Shown: positions 52,307 through 59,873 of the stretch, piece after piece
Numbering within the stretch: the first letter of the stretch is position 1
Layout: every line of letters starts with the position of its first letter
DNA from: a virus
DNA length: 64,000 nt
Direction: 5' to 3' (one strand)
IMG/VR virus record: IMGVR_UViG_3300033149_005152
Span: 1 to 64,000 of that record
Notes under the pieces: generated by a model
Seen by the model: only the letters and a program-made list of their open reading frames with translations
Databases searched by the model: none
What the model was told of the DNA's origin: nothing
Position numbers and translations under genes: made by a program

Positions 52307-53866
52307 TTAAAGTTCTATTTTTCTCCCTGATTTTTCTTTCTTTACTTCCTCAACAACATTAGCCGAAACTGCAATACCATCCAATCTTTTACGCATGTGA
52401 TCTAAATCATTTCTCATCGCAATAGATATTGGTTTTATATTCTCATAAGCATCTGCTATAAATTCAGTATTAACTTCCTTTCCCCTATCAAAAGCCTCGA
52501 ACATAGCTTGTATAATACCTTGCTCAATTTCGGCACCTACAAAGTTATTAGATAAACCAGCTAACAATTTTAAATCAAAATCCTTTGGATTTCTATTCCT
52601 TTTTCTAATATGAATAGAAATAATCTCCATTCGCCCCTTATATCCTGGCAAATCCGCCCAAAATATCTCATCGAATCTACCTTTTCGTAAAAAATGTGGT
52701 GGTAATCCTTTAATATCATTTGCAGTAGCCACCCATATAATAGGATCAGTAGATTCTTGCATAAAAGTTAAAAACATTCCTATGATCCGAGCAGTAGTTC
52801 CAGAATCGCTTCTACCCGATGATTCAACCCCCTGAAAGGCCTTATCAAACTCATCAGCGAATATAACAACAGGAGCTATAGCTTTAGCTAGTTCAAAAAA
52901 CCGTTTTGTTTTTCCTTCAGATTCTCCATAAATTCCCGTAACAATATCGGCCATAGTAAATTTTAATAAAGGCATACCAAATTCATTTGATATAGCCTTC
53001 CCTATAAGAGATTTTCCTGTACCAGCAATTCCTACAATAAGAATGCCTTTTGGGAAGGGCAAACCATAATCTCTTGCCTCTTTAGACAAAATACTCTTTC
53101 TTTTTTTACACCAATTTTTAATATTTACTAAATCTCCTACGTCCGACATTTTCTCGTCAGTAGCATAATAATCTACACCAGACTTCTTTAAAGACTTTAT
53201 TTTTTCCTCTTGAACCATTTGAATACCTTTTTCTTCAAACCCTTTTTTACCTTCTCTTGATATTATATACGAAAGAGTATTTTCCATTTCTTCAGTAGTC
53301 AAACCTATTCCCGCATAAGACATCTTTTCCTTAACTTCATCAGTTATTTTTATTTTTGCATCTTCACCTCCACCTTTTTCGGCAATAATTGTATTAGCAC
53401 TTTCTATTACGTATTCTACTCTTTCTTTTAAATCATCTCTTGAAGGAAGAGCATATTCAAGTAATACAATTTGTTTTTCTAATTCTTCTGGTATTTTTAC
53501 AACGGATGACACAATTATTATACTTCTTTTTGTTGCTTTCAAGATATAAGATACATCTTTAAATTCTCTAGTTAAAATATTGTCCTTTTCTAAATAAGGA
53601 TGAAAATCCAATAGGACAAATATAGCTTTTCCATCATTTAATTCTTTTTTTTCTAAAATTTCCTTAATTATTCCCTTAGGATTACCGATAGAACTTTTTT
53701 TCTCATCATCCCATCCATCAGTAATTTTCCAAATAAAGATTTCTCTTTGTAGTTCTTCTGCTATGGCTTTGATCTCAGCTATTACTTTACTTTCTTCCCA
53801 TGTTCGCACCCACAAAAAAGGAAAGGAAGCCTTTATATATCCCTTCAAATTATCATAAAATCCCAT
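52307..53866 (-). CDS. Ycf46-like AAA+ ATPase
   Basis: 519 aa. Residues 1-150 are the Ycf46-type N-terminal degenerate AAA-like domain (IKASFPFLWVRTWEE, FVLLDFHPYL). The C-terminal AAA+ core has Walker A at 279-286 (GIAGTGKS), Walker B/DEFD at 337-341 (ADEFD), and an Arg-finger-like GRFDEIFWADLPG. First gene after a consensus promoter. Likely a remodelling ATPase acting with the DUF1257, DUF2997 and DUF3150 proteins. Confidence 0.88.
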   Translation of the reverse strand: MGFYDNLKGYIKASFPFLWVRTWEESKVIAEIKAIAEELQREIFIWKITDGWDDEKKSSIGNPKGIIKEILEKKELNDGKAIFVLLDFHPYLEKDNILTREFKDVSYILKATKRSIIIVSSVVKIPEELEKQIVLLEYALPSRDDLKERVEYVIESANTIIAEKGGGEDAKIKITDEVKEKMSYAGIGLTTEEMENTLSYIISREGKKGFEEKGIQMVQEEKIKSLKKSGVDYYATDEKMSDVGDLVNIKNWCKKRKSILSKEARDYGLPFPKGILIVGIAGTGKSLIGKAISNEFGMPLLKFTMADIVTGIYGESEGKTKRFFELAKAIAPVVIFADEFDKAFQGVESSGRSDSGTTARIIGMFLTFMQESTDPIIWVATANDIKGLPPHFLRKGRFDEIFWADLPGYKGRMEIISIHIRKRNRNPKDFDLKLLAGLSNNFVGAEIEQGIIQAMFEAFDRGKEVNTEFIADAYENIKPISIAMRNDLDHMRKRLDGIAVSANVVEEVKKEKSGRKIEL

Positions 53867-53869
53867 TGA

Positions 53870-53908
53870 TCAATTTCCTCCTTGTACTTCTCCATTATTT
53901 TCCATCAT
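53870..53908 (-). CDS. Possible 12-residue leader peptide
   Basis: MMENNGEVQGGN, with GAGGAGG before its start, lies between the promoter and the AAA gene. It may be a translated leader or only a spare RBS. Confidence 0.3.
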   Translation of the reverse strand: MMENNGEVQGGN

Positions 53909-53925
53909 TCGCCTCCTCATTAAAT

Positions 53926-53953
53926 ATTATACTATCTCTAAAAATTTTGTCAA
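53926..53953 (-). promoter_or_regulatory. Consensus promoter of the AAA/DUF operon
   Basis: -35 TTGACA (53948-53953), 16-base spacer, -10 TATAAT (53926-53931). A perfect sigma-70/SigA hexamer pair, 60 bases upstream of the AAA ATPase start. Confidence 0.88.
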
Positions 53954-53962
53954 GAAAAATCT

Positions 53963-54301
53963 CTAGCTGAACCTTATGTTCTTAGAAATATTAATTTTTC
54001 CTATCTTTTCCAATTCAACTTCTGTCAAAAATCTTTTCGCCTGTGTAATTGAAACGGAAACTGAAGCAAGTAATTTATCATGAGTAATGATAGGATGTTT
54101 ATCGTACAAATAAGGATCAATTGTCAACCTCTTTGTTTCAATTAACTTACAAGTACCAAAATGCTTACTTTGTTTTTCTTCAATTCCCATTTTCTCCATT
54201 TTAGAAATCAAACGTTTAGACAATTCTTTATCTTTTTTATCTAAAAGATTTTTTTCATTTCTAATATCTTTTAATTGTTTCATCATATCTAACAAATTCA
54301 T
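53963..54301 (-). CDS. Hypothetical coiled-coil protein
   Basis: 112 aa. Residues 8-40 are a charged coiled coil, then a beta segment (GTCKLIETKRLTIDP). The plan resembles phage proteins preceding recombination genes, but no name can be given. Confidence 0.65.
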   Translation of the reverse strand: MNLLDMMKQLKDIRNEKNLLDKKDKELSKRLISKMEKMGIEEKQSKHFGTCKLIETKRLTIDPYLYDKHPIITHDKLLASVSVSITQAKRFLTEVELEKIGKINISKNIRFS

Positions 54302-54323
54302 CTTTTAATCCTCCTTATAATAT

Positions 54324-54533
54324 TTACCCCCTGTTATAAATTGCTTCTATTAAGCTAAAATCACACTCAAAAACTTTATCGTACTCTCCATCATTTTTAA
54401 AATCAGAACGATCACATATATACATATTAACTCCTCTATTAGGATACATAGACATGGCAAAAACATCATCATCAATTATTACCGTATATCTATCACATGT
54501 CTTTCCACCGTTATCATAAATTTCTACTTTCAT
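54324..54533 (-). CDS. Hypothetical small protein
   Basis: 69 aa, beta-rich and acidic (MKVEIYDNGGKTCDRYTVII). Many phages carry similar small proteins without known role. Confidence 0.6.
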   Translation of the reverse strand: MKVEIYDNGGKTCDRYTVIIDDDVFAMSMYPNRGVNMYICDRSDFKNDGEYDKVFECDFSLIEAIYNRG

Positions 54534-54544
54534 TTTTAGTTCTC

Positions 54545-54763
54545 CTATTCATCTTTGTTACCTATTACAATTTTGTATGAAAAATCACGTACAAGCTTTT
54601 CTAATATAATCATAACATGACTATTTAACTTTTCCCATCTTGTTAAAATATGTTCATTTAAATTCATATATTCTTCATCTCGACCATACAAATCTTCAAT
54701 CCACTTTTTTAGGCTTTCCTGAACTTCTTTTGGGATTTTTTCTACCCTGTTTTCTTGTAGCAT
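54545..54763 (-). CDS. Hypothetical helical protein
   Basis: 72 aa from MLQENRVE (AAAGGAGG upstream). Overlaps the preceding gene by 68 bases in another frame. Not recognised. Confidence 0.6.
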   Translation of the reverse strand: MLQENRVEKIPKEVQESLKKWIEDLYGRDEEYMNLNEHILTRWEKLNSHVMIILEKLVRDFSYKIVIGNKDE

Positions 54764-54890
54764 TTTTCTTTCCTCCTTTTGGCTTTTCTTTTTCACTCCC
54801 ATTCCAATAATCAAGAGCAATATTTAAAACAATAGCAATAAAATCTATTACTTTTACAATAGGATTCAAAGCTTTTCCAAAATCTTGCAT
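54696..54890 (-). CDS. Small protein with hydrophobic helix and basic tail
   Basis: 64 aa. Hydrophobic segment 10-29, then a Lys/Arg/Gly-rich tail encoded where the next gene begins. GGGAG before the ATG. Not recognised. Confidence 0.5.
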   Translation of the reverse strand: MQDFGKALNPIVKVIDFIAIVLNIALDYWNGSEKEKPKGGKKNATRKQGRKNPKRSSGKPKKVD

Positions 54891-54914
54891 TTTTTACTCC
54901 CTCTCTTTAATAAT

Positions 54915-55145
54915 TTATGATCCTTTTACTAAATCATCAACAATATATAACACATCACCTTTATAATCATCATCTCTAATTTCCACGATCGCCTTATCAT
55001 CCCAAATAACATCTCTATCCAGCAAATTTTCACCCTCGTCAGATTCGGAGAGCATCACTAAGAGGTTATCTGGATCGTAGGTATAATCTCCATCATTAAG
55101 ACGGACGCTGTCTGGCATTTGATTTAATACGTCTTTGAGTTTCAT
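54915..55145 (-). CDS. Small acidic protein, atypical composition
   Basis: 76 aa. The DNA is visibly richer in G+C than its neighbours. The end IVDDLV, and 17 bases of DNA (54928-54944), repeat at the end of the next gene upstream (55231-55247), so the two genes may share ancestry or have recombined. Confidence 0.6.
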   Translation of the reverse strand: MKLKDVLNQMPDSVRLNDGDYTYDPDNLLVMLSESDEGENLLDRDVIWDDKAIVEIRDDDYKGDVLYIVDDLVKGS

Positions 55146-55217
55146 TTTAATTCCCTTTCCAAATCCATCGTCATCCCATATACTAAATGCTGGCGATGTT
55201 GATCTTTGTCGCCATCT

Positions 55218-55406
55218 TCATAAATCTACTACTAAATCATCAACAATCTCATACAACTCTCGTTTGAGATTGCATTTTAAATCTAACCAATCAAAATCTG
55301 AACCGCTTTTTCGTGCTTCTTTAACCTTCTCCATTGCTTCCTTAATATCTCCTATAATTGATCTTCTTGTAGTTTCCCTAATAAAGGACATATCAAAAAT
55401 ATCCAT
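55218..55406 (-). CDS. Small protein, probably frameshifted at its end
   Basis: 62 aa ending EIVDDLVVDL at TGA. Changing one T near 55222 would continue as YEDGDKDQHRQHLVYGMTM... with a stop that overlaps the next ATG (ATGA). This fills the 72-base gap, so the true gene probably runs to 55142. Confidence 0.55.
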   Translation of the reverse strand: MDIFDMSFIRETTRRSIIGDIKEAMEKVKEARKSGSDFDWLDLKCNLKRELYEIVDDLVVDL

Positions 55407-55476
55407 TTTCTTTCTCCTTTCTTTAATGGTTTGTATCTTTCAACCATTATTTTAACACAACATACCTTTCTTTCAT

Positions 55477-56046
55477 TTACTCAAAAGTACTCTTACGGGA
55501 CATCAATAGGGCTAAATGGTCAGGCTTTTGGAACATTGCCATAGGAGCACTTTCTTTGGATCTTTGATGAAGAGTAATATCGTAATCACCCTCACCAATA
55601 TCCATAAAGAATTTATATTCAAAATAATAAGAAGAATCTAATCCCATTAATCGGGAAAATTTATTATAAGTTTGATCATTAATTGCTACTTGTCTCAACT
55701 CAATTTTAAGTCCATTCGTTGGAATAATACTTTCCCATTTAAATACATCAATATTTTCCTTCCTAACTCTTTTTAATGCAACTTGTGTTTTTGTGTTTAT
55801 TTCAACTTTATATTGCCCCTCTGGATATCCCATTCTTGTTTTGAACGCATGAAGTCTAAATCTATCCGTTCCTACAAAATATCCTTTATCATAGATTAAA
55901 TAACTATATCTTAAATCACGTTTGTTAATCGCCCTAACTACCCACAACACACCTTCAACATCCACCATTTCTGAATGTTTCTCTTTTTTAAACATAAACA
56001 TTTCACCCATATCTATTTTCCCTTCCTCTCTTTTAATGTTTTCCAT
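55477..56046 (-). CDS. Possible sliding-clamp-like protein
   Basis: 189 aa. VVRAINKRDLRYSYLIYD ... YFVGTDRFRLHAFKT ... YPEGQYKV resembles the beta-clamp module 'xATDGHRLH...LPxGxYxV' found in shortened phage clamp proteins, and the end MAMFQKPDHLALLMS resembles a clamp C-terminus. No other clamp gene is seen in the window. Tentative. Confidence 0.4.
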   Translation of the reverse strand: MENIKREEGKIDMGEMFMFKKEKHSEMVDVEGVLWVVRAINKRDLRYSYLIYDKGYFVGTDRFRLHAFKTRMGYPEGQYKVEINTKTQVALKRVRKENIDVFKWESIIPTNGLKIELRQVAINDQTYNKFSRLMGLDSSYYFEYKFFMDIGEGDYDITLHQRSKESAPMAMFQKPDHLALLMSRKSTFE

Positions 56047-56085
56047 TTTCTTCCTCCCTTTCCTAAAATTTTTTATAATTAATCT

Positions 56086-56448
56086 CTACCCCCAAAAAGA
56101 TTGACCATCAAATTCAACTTCAGTATAATTCTGCTTTAATTGTTCCGCCGCCGCATTCCAATCAATATGATTTGCAGGCCAATTTTGATTTCTATCAATA
56201 GCTCCAACATCTTCAGCAAGTTCTTGTGCATATTCTTCAAAATAATCATCATTAATAAGGCAAACTCCATATTTCATTACTTCTGCAGAAAAAGTCTCCT
56301 CTATTTCGTTCTTAAATTCTTTTAATTTTTCTAATTCCTCTTTATCTTCATCAAAAGATTCATCATTTATCACATCTTCAAGGTATTCTATATACTCAAT
56401 AAGGTCTCTACTGTCAATAATTTTATCGCAATTAGTAATCTCTCTCAT
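56086..56448 (-). CDS. Conserved phage/plasmid protein (LINDDYFEEYA type)
   Basis: 120 aa. The C-terminal half (DDYFEEYAQELAEDVGAI ... WPANHIDWNAAAEQLKQNYTEVEF) matches a common small protein of phages and plasmids, often annotated with antirestriction genes. Function unproven. Confidence 0.6.
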   Translation of the reverse strand: MREITNCDKIIDSRDLIEYIEYLEDVINDESFDEDKEELEKLKEFKNEIEETFSAEVMKYGVCLINDDYFEEYAQELAEDVGAIDRNQNWPANHIDWNAAAEQLKQNYTEVEFDGQSFWG

Positions 56449-56450
56449 TT

Positions 56451-56648
56451 CTAATCCTCCTTGTCCTCGCCATAAGTTGTAACTATATCAATAACACCAC
56501 CTTCTTTACGAACATCAATATCCATTTTTACAACATCCTCCTTATCATCTCTATATATAAGAATATCAAATAACATATTACCACCATCATAAATAATTAT
56601 TTGTTTCAATTCAGTTCCACTATGCACATGAATAACACGAGTATTCAT
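56451..56648 (-). CDS. Hypothetical small protein
   Basis: 65 aa, beta-rich and acidic at the end. Two bases from the next gene. Not recognised. Confidence 0.55.
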   Translation of the reverse strand: MNTRVIHVHSGTELKQIIIYDGGNMLFDILIYRDDKEDVVKMDIDVRKEGGVIDIVTTYGEDKED

Positions 56649-56650
56649 TT

Positions 56651-56875
56651 TTAATTCTCCTCACCGTTTTTAATATTTACTTGATTAAAAGAAAATTCAT
56701 AAATTTCAGAACCTTCTTTTCCACAATTCTCACAATGAAATTTATACCCAGGAATATTAAAATCCCAACATCCATCTGCAACATATTCACTCCCACAATA
56801 AGGGCATATCCCTGCTTCATAATTTACATATACCTTTCCTTCTCCAGGAATTATACGTAAATTTTCCTCTCTCAT
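56651..56875 (-). CDS. Zinc-ribbon protein
   Basis: 74 aa. CPYCGS ... CENCGK is a clear four-Cys zinc ribbon as in the phage Lar-like/restriction-alleviation and related small proteins. Function unknown. Confidence 0.65.
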   Translation of the reverse strand: MREENLRIIPGEGKVYVNYEAGICPYCGSEYVADGCWDFNIPGYKFHCENCGKEGSEIYEFSFNQVNIKNGEEN

Positions 56876-56897
56876 TTTTAATTCTCCTTTTCATTTA

Positions 56898-57806
56898 TCA
56901 GTCTATTTGGCCGTCCACCGTCCAACTTCCCAAATGGGTTGATTCAACAGCCAAATGCCAAGTTTCCCCTAATTTAAGCATTTTGTGATCTCCGTTCCTA
57001 TGCCTTACAGTACCTCTTACTAATACAGATTTACCTATTGAGACCCAATCTCTAACCATATGATTACGATCATATTTACCATTTAAATGTGTTTGTTTTA
57101 CTATATCTTTTTTCATTACATGCTTTGTTTTCTTACTCAAGTTATTTACAGGAACAAAAAACCACTCTCCTTGTCTCTTATACGAATATTTTCTCTTTTT
57201 AACAATTGGAGGAACAAGAGAATCAAATGCTTCTTTTATAGTAGCTACCTTGTGAGGAAGCATAGTTAAAAAATAGTTATAATTCTCCATTGAAGATAGA
57301 TAATATTCATCATCACCATGACGAGAATATTTTAGGACACAAGTCTCGGGACGATACTCTTTTTTATATTCATCACACACCGATATTTGTTTAACAGATA
57401 AAAAATCATACAAATCTTGGGAAATTCTTTTTCCAGTTTTCTTATGAACATAATCCCATTCTAAAGCTTCATGACTATTATAATAATCAACTAAGGATAC
57501 TTTTCCGGCAAGAAGTATATCATCAACAAGACGAGAAATACCAGCACGAAAAGCCCTCTGCAAAGCACTAAATGGAATTTGAACCGTTGCATATTCAAAA
57601 CAGGAAGATTGATGACTACTCGTAGTTACACTATACTTATCTGCATTTAATAAAAATTTATCCTTACCCCAATTTCTCATTCTAACCAACAATGGAAAAT
57701 GGTATCCATAAGAATATAAAACATCTCCGCTAATGAACATGTGTCCAGATTTACCATTTTCTCCCCCAATAAATCTTTTTATAACTTCACTATTTGTTAA
57801 CTTCAT
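56898..57806 (-). CDS. Conserved hypothetical protein
   Basis: 302 aa. YSYGYHFPLLVR and LLNADKYSVTTSSHQS mark a family seen in various phages and plasmids without assigned function. The C-terminal third is basic and beta-rich. It overlaps the next gene (upstream) by four bases. Confidence 0.7.
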   Translation of the reverse strand: MKLTNSEVIKRFIGGENGKSGHMFISGDVLYSYGYHFPLLVRMRNWGKDKFLLNADKYSVTTSSHQSSCFEYATVQIPFSALQRAFRAGISRLVDDILLAGKVSLVDYYNSHEALEWDYVHKKTGKRISQDLYDFLSVKQISVCDEYKKEYRPETCVLKYSRHGDDEYYLSSMENYNYFLTMLPHKVATIKEAFDSLVPPIVKKRKYSYKRQGEWFFVPVNNLSKKTKHVMKKDIVKQTHLNGKYDRNHMVRDWVSIGKSVLVRGTVRHRNGDHKMLKLGETWHLAVESTHLGSWTVDGQID

Positions 57807-58003
57807 CTTAATTCTCCTTTCTTACTTAGGATGTTATTGTATGATCTCACTGTATGTTTACATCTATTACAAGTAATAGCCCAAGTTATACGCCTATAAA
57901 TTTTTCTTCCACAATCACATTTTTCATAAACAGTAGGCAACGGAGGCCACATATCAAACAATATATGAGCTTTCCATGCTCGTCTATATTCAGATATTGT
58001 CAT
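57803..58003 (-). CDS. Zinc-ribbon protein
   Basis: 66 aa with CDCGRK ... CNRCKH. The GGAGG site lies before the ATG. Unknown role; possibly a DNA-binding accessory of the 302-aa protein whose start it overlaps. Confidence 0.6.
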   Translation of the reverse strand: MTISEYRRAWKAHILFDMWPPLPTVYEKCDCGRKIYRRITWAITCNRCKHTVRSYNNILSKKGELR

Positions 58004-58021
58004 TTTAATTCTTCCTCCTTT

Positions 58022-58147
58022 TCAAAATAGGATATTGTTATAATCTCTAATCGAATTTACCATTAAGAAGTAAAGAAAAGGTAATACATTAATAACAAAT
58101 CCACATCCTAATATACCGTAAAAAAGATAATCTTCCCAATTTTCCAT
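58022..58147 (-). CDS. Small membrane protein
   Basis: 41 aa with one hydrophobic helix (residues 10-30), after AAGGAGG. Not recognised. Confidence 0.5.
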   Translation of the reverse strand: MENWEDYLFYGILGCGFVINVLPFLYFLMVNSIRDYNNILF

Positions 58148-58234
58148 TAATCGTTTACCTCCTTATTTTTGTGTAAATAACTTTTCATTTTCTTAACTTT
58201 TTCTCTCAATACACAAATCCAACCAGCTCATCAT
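58147..58234 (-). pseudogene. Frameshifted small gene
   Basis: ATG at 58229-58231 begins MSWLDLCIERK and stops at once. One base fewer in the five-A run (58198-58202) joins it to VKKMKSYLHKNKEVND, ending at 58147 next to the following start. It fills an otherwise empty 83-base gap. Confidence 0.45.
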
Positions 58235-58431
58235 AAATCAATATCTTCCAAGTATGATATTATTATTTTAATAATGATATACCTCTTTCCATAATTATTA
58301 CCATAATATTCAACAGCATTTAATAAATCTTTTTTACTTGTACGTTTTAACCATTTTTTAAAATCACTTATATTCCCATTAATTAGAGTATCAATAGCTT
58401 CCTCTGCTGATCTTTTCGTATCTTTTTTCAT
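58231..58431 (-). CDS. Conserved small helical protein
   Basis: 66 aa. INGNISDFKKWLKRTSKKDLLNAVEYYGNNYG is a pattern found in many small phage proteins of unknown function. Confidence 0.6.
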   Translation of the reverse strand: MKKDTKRSAEEAIDTLINGNISDFKKWLKRTSKKDLLNAVEYYGNNYGKRYIIIKIIISYLEDIDL

Positions 58432-58443
58432 TTTAAACCTCCG

Positions 58444-58635
58444 TCAATAAGTTCTCCCACAATCTACTTCATCAAATCCATTTATTCTTATTCTTTCCTT
58501 TAAAACCTTAAAATATTCCTGCCTCTTAAATAAAAATTCTTTTTCTTCTTTTGATATAGAGACAAACTTGCCCCTTTTCGTTCCAAACAATTTCCCGTCT
58601 TTTCCTTTAACAACCCTACATTCAAATATATTCAT
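58444..58635 (-). CDS. Hypothetical small protein
   Basis: 63 aa, basic, with AGGGAGGAAG before the ATG. Not recognised. Confidence 0.55.
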   Translation of the reverse strand: MNIFECRVVKGKDGKLFGTKRGKFVSISKEEKEFLFKRQEYFKVLKERIRINGFDEVDCGRTY

Positions 58636-58656
58636 CTCAATCTTCCTCCCTTACCT

Positions 58657-58746
58657 TTATAAACAACTAAAAGTATGGCGTGGCTGTTGACTTTGTTCTA
58701 CCACAAAACCCCTCATACAGAAGATTTTTTTAAGAAATCTTAACAT
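58657..58746 (-). CDS. Possible 29-residue basic peptide
   Basis: MLRFLKKIFCMRGFVVEQSQ..., amphipathic and basic. The RBS is weak. It occupies a 130-base gap. Confidence 0.3.
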   Translation of the reverse strand: MLRFLKKIFCMRGFVVEQSQQPRHTFSCL

Positions 58747-58767
58747 CTTTTTAATCACTTTTCAACT

Positions 58768-58917
58768 TTAATCCTCTTTTTTAATCAAACTTTCCTTCAA
58801 AAAATCAGGCCACGACTTCAATATTTTCCCATTGATATTATTTTTACCTCCATGTTCTTGAACAAACTTATACCAAATCTTCATTATTAATTTTACATTT
58901 TTTTCAATATCAGTCAT
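58768..58917 (-). CDS. Hypothetical small protein
   Basis: 49 aa (MTDIEKNVKLIMKIWYKFVQ), helical, after AAGGGGGGAAATC. Not recognised. Confidence 0.55.
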   Translation of the reverse strand: MTDIEKNVKLIMKIWYKFVQEHGGKNNINGKILKSWPDFLKESLIKKED

Positions 58918-58953
58918 TGATTTCCCCCCTTTTTATAATATGCGTTAATTATT

Positions 58954-59160
58954 CTATCCTTTTAAATTTAATACTTCAACATTCGTTATTTCCTTAACAT
59001 TTATCTTTCTACAAGCGGTCTCTATTTTAATATCAAAAACATCAACTTTTTTTTGTGTTATTGTCAATTCGTGTTTTAAATTTCCAAGATAAAGGTGAAG
59101 ATTTAAAATATCTCCATCTTTAAAATCATCAACATCATCACAAAATCTCAACATATTCAT
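58954..59160 (-). CDS. Hypothetical small protein
   Basis: 68 aa, beta-rich. GGGAG precedes the ATG. Not recognised. Confidence 0.55.
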   Translation of the reverse strand: MNMLRFCDDVDDFKDGDILNLHLYLGNLKHELTITQKKVDVFDIKIETACRKINVKEITNVEVLNLKG

Positions 59161-59178
59161 TTTTATCTACTCCCTATA

Positions 59179-59352
59179 TTAATTAGCATATAAAACATAT
59201 TGCCTCCCACGCAACCCAGGAAACAACATCCTTTCCTCGTGCCCTATCTTAAATATAGGATTTCCATATACATCCTTTTCGTCAAACTGGCCTATTTTAT
59301 ACAAATATTCAAAATAGGCCCTATAATCTCCTTTAAATTTTAATTCTATCAT
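59179..59352 (-). CDS. Hypothetical small protein
   Basis: 57 aa (MIELKFKGDYRAYFEYLYKI...), after GGGGAAG. Mixed alpha/beta; no family known. Confidence 0.6.
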   Translation of the reverse strand: MIELKFKGDYRAYFEYLYKIGQFDEKDVYGNPIFKIGHEERMLFPGLRGRQYVLYAN

Positions 59353-59385
59353 AACATCTTCCCCTAATTCAATTTAGTTGTTTAT

Positions 59386-59676
59386 TTAATCAATTACACC
59401 ACCAATAACATATTCATCGGGTGCAGAATATAAACAACTTGCCGCACTAACCTCTGCAATCTCTCTTAGTTCCTCTGCGCATGTATCCATAATGTACTCA
59501 TGCGCAAACCAAGGAGTCTTCATTCTCTCCGCTTGTTCAAATGCTTTATCTATTTTGTCTTGCAATTCCTCATCAAACATTAAAAATCCCTCAACTATAT
59601 CCTGTAATAACCTGTTTAAGAAAATTTTAACAGCCTTCTCTTTTTGTTTTTCTGTTAATTCACTATAACTTTTCAT
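59386..59676 (-). CDS. Conserved small protein (MKSYSELTEKQKEKA type)
   Basis: 96 aa from MKSYSELT (GGAGGG upstream). The whole length follows a widespread phage/bacterial family: helix start, QDIVEGFLMFDEELQDKID, TPWFAHEYIMDTCAEEL. Function unknown. Confidence 0.7.
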   Translation of the reverse strand: MKSYSELTEKQKEKAVKIFLNRLLQDIVEGFLMFDEELQDKIDKAFEQAERMKTPWFAHEYIMDTCAEELREIAEVSAASCLYSAPDEYVIGGVID

Positions 59677-59710
59677 CTTAAACCCTCCAATAATCATTTA
59701 GTTGTTTTTG

Positions 59711-59845
59711 TCAGGCAAGAATATATCTGTAAAAACATTTGTCATATATCCTTGCTATCTTCCATGCTGTTTTTAACTTTAACCCACAATCACGCAATCT
59801 ACAAAATACATGTTGTGGGTTAAAATAATGTCTTATTGTATCCAT
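59711..59845 (-). CDS. Conserved small protein
   Basis: 44 aa. FNPQHVFCRLRDCGLKLKTAWKIARIYDKCFYR resembles a recurrent small phage/plasmid protein (NPLHVYCRLRD). The coding sequence contains a 12-bp inverted repeat. No function known. Confidence 0.5.
   Translation of the reverse strand: MDTIRHYFNPQHVFCRLRDCGLKLKTAWKIARIYDKCFYRYILA
59778..59824. repeat. Perfect 12-bp inverted repeat
   Basis: TTTAACCCACAA (59778-59789) and TTGTGGGTTAAA (59813-59824), with a 23-base loop. It could form an mRNA hairpin or an operator. Confidence 0.7.
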
Positions 59846-59873
59846 GACATTCCCTTAATTCTTAATTGTTTAA

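Noticed and set aside
55407-55476. Short ORF MKERYVVLK
   Set aside because: Only nine codons and no clear RBS; the gap contains nothing else supportable.
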